From positions 84,271 through 148,270 of the forward strand of contig VZRG01001664.1 of NCBI GenBank assembly GCA_013397435.1: DNA of 64,000 nt, read 5' to 3'. The position numbers were made by a program, and so were the translations under genes. This document shows positions 59,401 to 64,000 of this stretch, piece by piece. The DNA comes from Erythrocercus mccallii (taxonomy: Eukaryota > Chordata > Aves > Passeriformes > Dicruridae). The notes below the pieces were generated by a model. That model made no database searches and had not been told where the DNA came from. It worked only from the letters and a program-made list of their open reading frames with translations. Within the stretch, counting starts at the first letter, position 1; each line of letters opens with the position of its first letter.

Positions 59401-62400
59401 AAACACAGCCAGGAGGTACCTGCAGCATTCGTTGGATTTCAGAGAAATAAAGAAGGCCAAAAAAAGGAAGAATGGAAACATTTTGGATTAAGATAAAGGA
59501 AGGAAGGAAGGGGTGTTCATTTTCTTTCCTGATGCTTCACTTTGATAGATGTCAGGAGCTGAACTCTTGTTTAAACAAGATCTTGTTTTTCCAAGATTTG
59601 TGCCTCGGTGCAGTAGAAGCAGCAAGGGAGGGGGTTTTGCCAAATTCAATAGAATCAGTCAATAATATTTCATTAACACAGAGGCAGAATCACAAGCTTT
59701 TTAATGTGGACACAGTGCTCACAATTTATTTTCAAGCTAGATTTATTCTCCCACTACAGCTGGCAGTAAAATAAATGGCAATATTACCATTATAATTAAT
59801 CTCTAACCTTGAAATTCTAGTAACGACTGAAAAAAAAAAAGAGTAAAGGAAGCTATGTTTGAGAGGAATGTTCTGGGGAGGTATTATATACAGGTGGATT
59901 TATTCCACATTCAATTAAAACACCAACACTTCTGTTACTCCGTCAGCTTTGATTTGCCAACATCTTGCTCTGGTTTTACTGCAAGCAGAAATTAGGTTCT
60001 TGTGTTTCTAATGGAGTCAGCACCAGATTAAAAGAGTATTTACCCAAATAGTTCACGAGTGCTTTGGGCTGCGTTTGAATGGCTCCTAATTCACAGCAAT
60101 TTGAGGACGGCATTCCCTGCAGTTTGTTTGGATTATGGGATATCTGTAACACATAATATATGCCTCAAACTTGCAGGTTCTTGCCACAGAGGAGCTGTGG
60201 ATCATGCATGGCTGAGTTACCGCCCCTTTTTGTCTGCTTCAAGCATCCTCCTCCACTCCCTTGGCTTCCCCTGGCCAAATTAACAATCACCACTCAGCAT
60301 CAGGAGGTTTTTCCAGCCAGAGAAGATCCAGCTACTGCTCCACAGCCTGTGTCTGCTGCACGGAGAGGCTGAGATTGGCATAGATTAAAGAAATAAGAAT
60401 AGCAATCTGTTAGAATAGGGTGGAATAAAAAAATCAGATGTCCCAGGCACACGGTAAGGTTTGAGTCACTCTCTGTGTTCTGGGAAAGAACTTGGAGCCT
60501 TGAGAGTGATAGAGACAGTTGTGAAATTAGGAAGTCAGACTTTATTTAAGCTTCCACTCATTCTGTTGGTAATTAACCTGGATTCACTGCTATGCTGAGA
60601 TTCACTGGAGATGTTCCTCTCTGGTTGTTCCTCTCTGGGCTTCCAAGGGATGTTCACCCATCCATTGGGGTGTGAGAGTTTGATTCATTTTTGCCTCAGT
60701 TCCCTGCTGTCATGCCTAAGTGATGCCCAATGCACCTGGACACCAGTGTAGAACAACACTAACTCTGGATCCAGCAAAAAAAACCCCCAAACTTCAGAAA
60801 ACACTGCCAAATAAACCCTGAGGAAGGGAAAGTGATGAAAATATAAATTATTAGAAAGAGATAAGAGACAAAGGGCTTAAACATGCCCAAGGAGAGAGGA
60901 AATGAAAGTTGGGAAGTGGTGTTCAGTGGGTTTAAATGAATTCCCTGATTATCACAGATGGGCACCACTGATGAGCTGCCTCCCTGGATGCTGCTGGGAG
61001 GAGCTCAGCTCCAACACTCCTCAGGCAGAGCCCTGCCAGCTTTTCCCAGCGTTATAATTGTTGAAACTGGGTTTGTTTCCCCCATCAGCTTGTGCTGATC
61101 TCTTTCTACCCCATCTTCAGACACAGCAAAAGAGGCAGGGACAGAATTTGGAAAGAGACAGGTGATTCTTGGCCCAGCATGATCATCCCTTAGATGCCAT
61201 CAGGTTTGCAGACATCCCTGTGTGCTGTGCTGTTAGGTTTCCTTAGGAACATGTTCCTCAGACATGGACACGTTCTCCCATCCTACAAGGAAGAATTTAT
61301 GGAAGCGGAGAAAGTTGGTTTAAATTATTCAATATAAATGTAAATAAGAGAAAGGGTTCCTTTGAATAAATTGTGGGTTTTATGCTCTGCCCTGGAAAAG
61401 TGGGCAGCAGGTTAGGATCTGCCTGCAAAATCGAAGGCAGTATTTTTCTTGGTGGTTGATGCAAATAACATAAATATGCTTTACATTTTAGAAGGAAGCT
61501 TATGAAATATTAAAGCCAAATTCCCAAGTCCCATCTCCTATTGAAATGGAGTGCTCTTGAGGGAGGCTGGAGGATGGCACAGGAAGGCTGAGGTGTGTGT
61601 GCAAGGCAGGGAAAACAAAGTATGGAAAGGGCTGGCTGGGAAGGCAAATGTTTATACAGAAGGGAGAGATGGCCAGGGGGAAGGATGGATGAAAGGAAAA
61701 TGTGCGATGTTTGTGTGTCCCAGGAGAGGCTCCCCCTCTCCCAAGCCCCATGTGTGTGGCAGGGGGTGGATTCTCCCAAGGGACAACAACAAAAAAAGGA
61801 GCAGGGCATGGAAGTGCCTTGAATTATTCAGTGCTCATAAATTACATCTCTTTGTCACTGCCTGTTTTGTTTCAGGGGAGGGATGAGGAGATGGGGTATG
61901 ACCAGAAGCCCTGGTGGTGTGCAGGTCCATGCCTTGTTCAGGCAGGGAGAGAACCGAGAATACAATTTTTCAGATTTCACCCCTTTTCCACAGCATGAAG
62001 TCATTTCTTCTCATCCAGAGAATTCAATTCATCACAAAAATAAAGTAAAAAAGTGAAGGGCAGCTCTCTAGCAAGGGGTGGGAAAAACAGATGCTCTTGT
62101 TTTTCCCAGGGCTCACAGCCTGCTCCTCTCTTCCTTCACACCACAAAGTCCCACAGCCCCAGGGATCTCCCACAGCATTCCAGAGGCTCCTTATCCCATG
62201 GAATGAAGGAGTTCAAGCAGCTGTTTTCCTACCCTATAACCAGGAGCAGCTCTCCTGGCACAGAGACCACGGAATGCTCCATGTCAAGTTTGTGCTTGGA
62301 ATACAGAAAGGACTGGGAAAGGTGGTTTTGGAGGGAGTGGGAAAGTGACAAGTTCTTGGAGCCAGGAAAACGCACCAAGAAATCAACACCAGCTCTGCAC

Positions 62401-64000
62401 TGTAAGGGATCATCAGCCCTAAGGCACCATTGCTTGTTTTATATTTCTGATTGCTCCACCTCCACCCGAGAGCAGCAGTAAAAAAATCCAGGCTCTGGGG
62501 TGACCAGAGGAAGAGGAGGATGGAGCACAAAGAGTGAGGTCTCTGCAGCACTGGTTCATCGCAGCCAAGGCACATCCCTGGGTGCTGCCCACAGGGGACC
62601 AAGGGGGTGGCAGCTGGCAGGGCCTGCAGCAGGGACAGCAGGGTAATTAGCAGCTGGGAGCTGCAGCAATCTCTGCTCCGGTGCTGTTTGATTATCAGCC
62701 TGTGCCTCCCCCAGAGAGCAGCTCCATGAAAAATGCAGGAGAGCGGCTGCTGTGAGGCTCCATGAACATCATTCCTGAGAGGGAGAGGGGGAGAGGCTGC
62801 TTGTGCAAGGGGCCAGAGCAAAGCCACCAGCAGGGAGCACAGGGAAAGGCTCTGGGAAAGAGGAACATCCCCTGCATTGCTCCCATCAGGAAGGGGTGGA
62901 TGGGATGGGACAGGCACATGTGCATGGGGAGAGACAGACCAGGGCATGCAGAGACTTCCATACATAAGGATATATAGATTTTGTATTTTTATTTAAATCT
63001 ATAAATTTAAATCTACAAATCACAGTGCATCTGTGAGTGGAAAGCCTATGGCACGGGTCTCTGTCTTAGTGACCTCAGACAGTGCAAGCTGGCTGTCCCC
63101 AAGGGCCATGTGGCACATGGGAGCCAGGAACAGAGATCAGCCGTGGCACTGCCCTGCAGCTGAGGCAGAAGGCCACACACACGCTTCTTTAACATGCCTG
63201 GAGCAAACAACCCAGCTTCTATTTTGTCTGATTTATTTTCTTCCTTCCCTCTTGAGATAGGCAGCATGACCACTTCAGATATTTCTGGGGCTAAATATGG
63301 AATGCAGCAAGAGGCAAGCAAAATCAGGGTTTAAACATCTGCCTTCCTTGGCTGGATGGGTCTGGGAAATCTGCAGAACTCCTTTGAAAGACAGACAGGA
63401 GATCAATTCCATCACTGCAGTGATGTCCCTCAGCAGGTCATTTTTCTCCAAGGAGATCATTTATACATTTCTGAAACACTTTTTTTTTTTTGACTGCACC
63501 CACCTTTAGCACTGCGAATGCAGCAGAAAGGAGGGAAAGCAAAAAGGATATTATTTAACTTCTCATTAGGGCATCTGACAGTAAATATGGACCTGCCACG
63601 AACATTTTCATGACGTACAGCACTCCTGCAGCATTTTAAGCAGCATCCCCCCAAAAAAGCCATCAGTTTGATTCCCTTGAACTGATGACAGCTGGGTCAT
63701 TGCTGGAAGCTGTGTTTGTATTTACCGACAGGGCTGGGGATCCCAGCAATGCAATCATTTGCTTGAGTTCCCCAGGCAAGGGTGGATAATACGTGGCTGT
63801 AAACAGTAATGGATAGAGAAATATTGGTGTGGAGAATAACTGGCAGAGAAAGCACACAGGGATGGTTCCAGGGTGTGCTGTACCTGAGCAGGAAGGGGAG
63901 GGCGCACCTGGATCCCTCAGCTAGAGCAGCACAGTTGGCCATGCACTTTTTTCGATGCAGGATTCTCTTGGCCCTCAGGCATTAAATTTCCCCCTTTTCC
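56421..64000. other. Gene-poor flank to the window end, no gene seen
   Basis: Mostly unique sequence with AT-rich islands near 58080-58340 and 59640-60020. Frames up to 243 codons (62234-62965, minus) overlap GC-rich sequence and show no domain, signal peptide with processing context, or splice structure I can defend. Confidence 0.55.

Noticed and set aside
62234..62965. 243-codon minus-strand frame with hydrophobic segments
   Set aside because: Low-complexity Leu/Ser/Pro composition, overlapping open frames on the other strand, no known family, and no promoter or splice evidence.

Overview
The window looks like avian genomic DNA (Aves; I cannot tell the order from sequence alone). The evidence is small vertebrate exons bounded by GT-AG introns, very few repeats, and interspersed repeats that are nearly all short 3'-end remnants of CR1 LINEs, the dominant bird retroposon. 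There is no bacterial, phage or organellar sequence. One 607-base run of N (48442-49048) is an assembly gap.

The only protein-coding gene I can support is the 3' part of a nectin, on the + strand, in the first 16.2 kb. It is most likely NECTIN1. Three constitutive-looking exons encode the transmembrane helix and cytoplasmic tail of the beta (HIgR-type) form: 2094-2241, 4080-4167 and 4617-4727. The motif PEDIQVVHLD and the layout K-x-P-Q / transmembrane helix / RQQKS / PPYYD-like box match what I recall of the human nectin-1 beta tail. The signal peptide, the three Ig domains and the alpha-type exon (transmembrane helix plus E-W-Y-V end) are not in the window and presumably lie upstream.

After the third exon the gene appears to be a splice hub. 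The codon ending that exon is followed by a consensus donor. Three downstream candidate exons all begin in phase 0 and all begin with Asn: (a) 9601-9741, a terminal exon with two ITIM-like tyrosine motifs (VQYAEL, VEYATI); (b) 11422-11466, a 45-nt in-frame microexon; (c) 15931-16149, a terminal exon ending in E-Q-Y-V, which fits the afadin PDZ-ligand consensus of nectins. Reading through the donor gives a fourth, very short end (V-R-S-R-G-stop). The same transmembrane receptor could therefore be given a phosphotyrosine-signalling tail, an afadin-anchoring tail or a blunt tail. This is the most interesting feature of the window.

From about 17 kb to 64 kb I see no exon I can defend. The region is a gene-poor flank with CR1 fragments (near 19.7, 40.2, 45.6-46.0, 53.4 and 56.3 kb), two minisatellites (40-bp unit at 38.2-38.5 kb, 57-bp unit at 40.5-40.85 kb), simple repeats, a perfect inverted repeat at 20.5 kb, and several AT-rich islands with homeodomain-type motifs that are candidate conserved regulatory elements. 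Such conservation cannot be tested from a single sequence.
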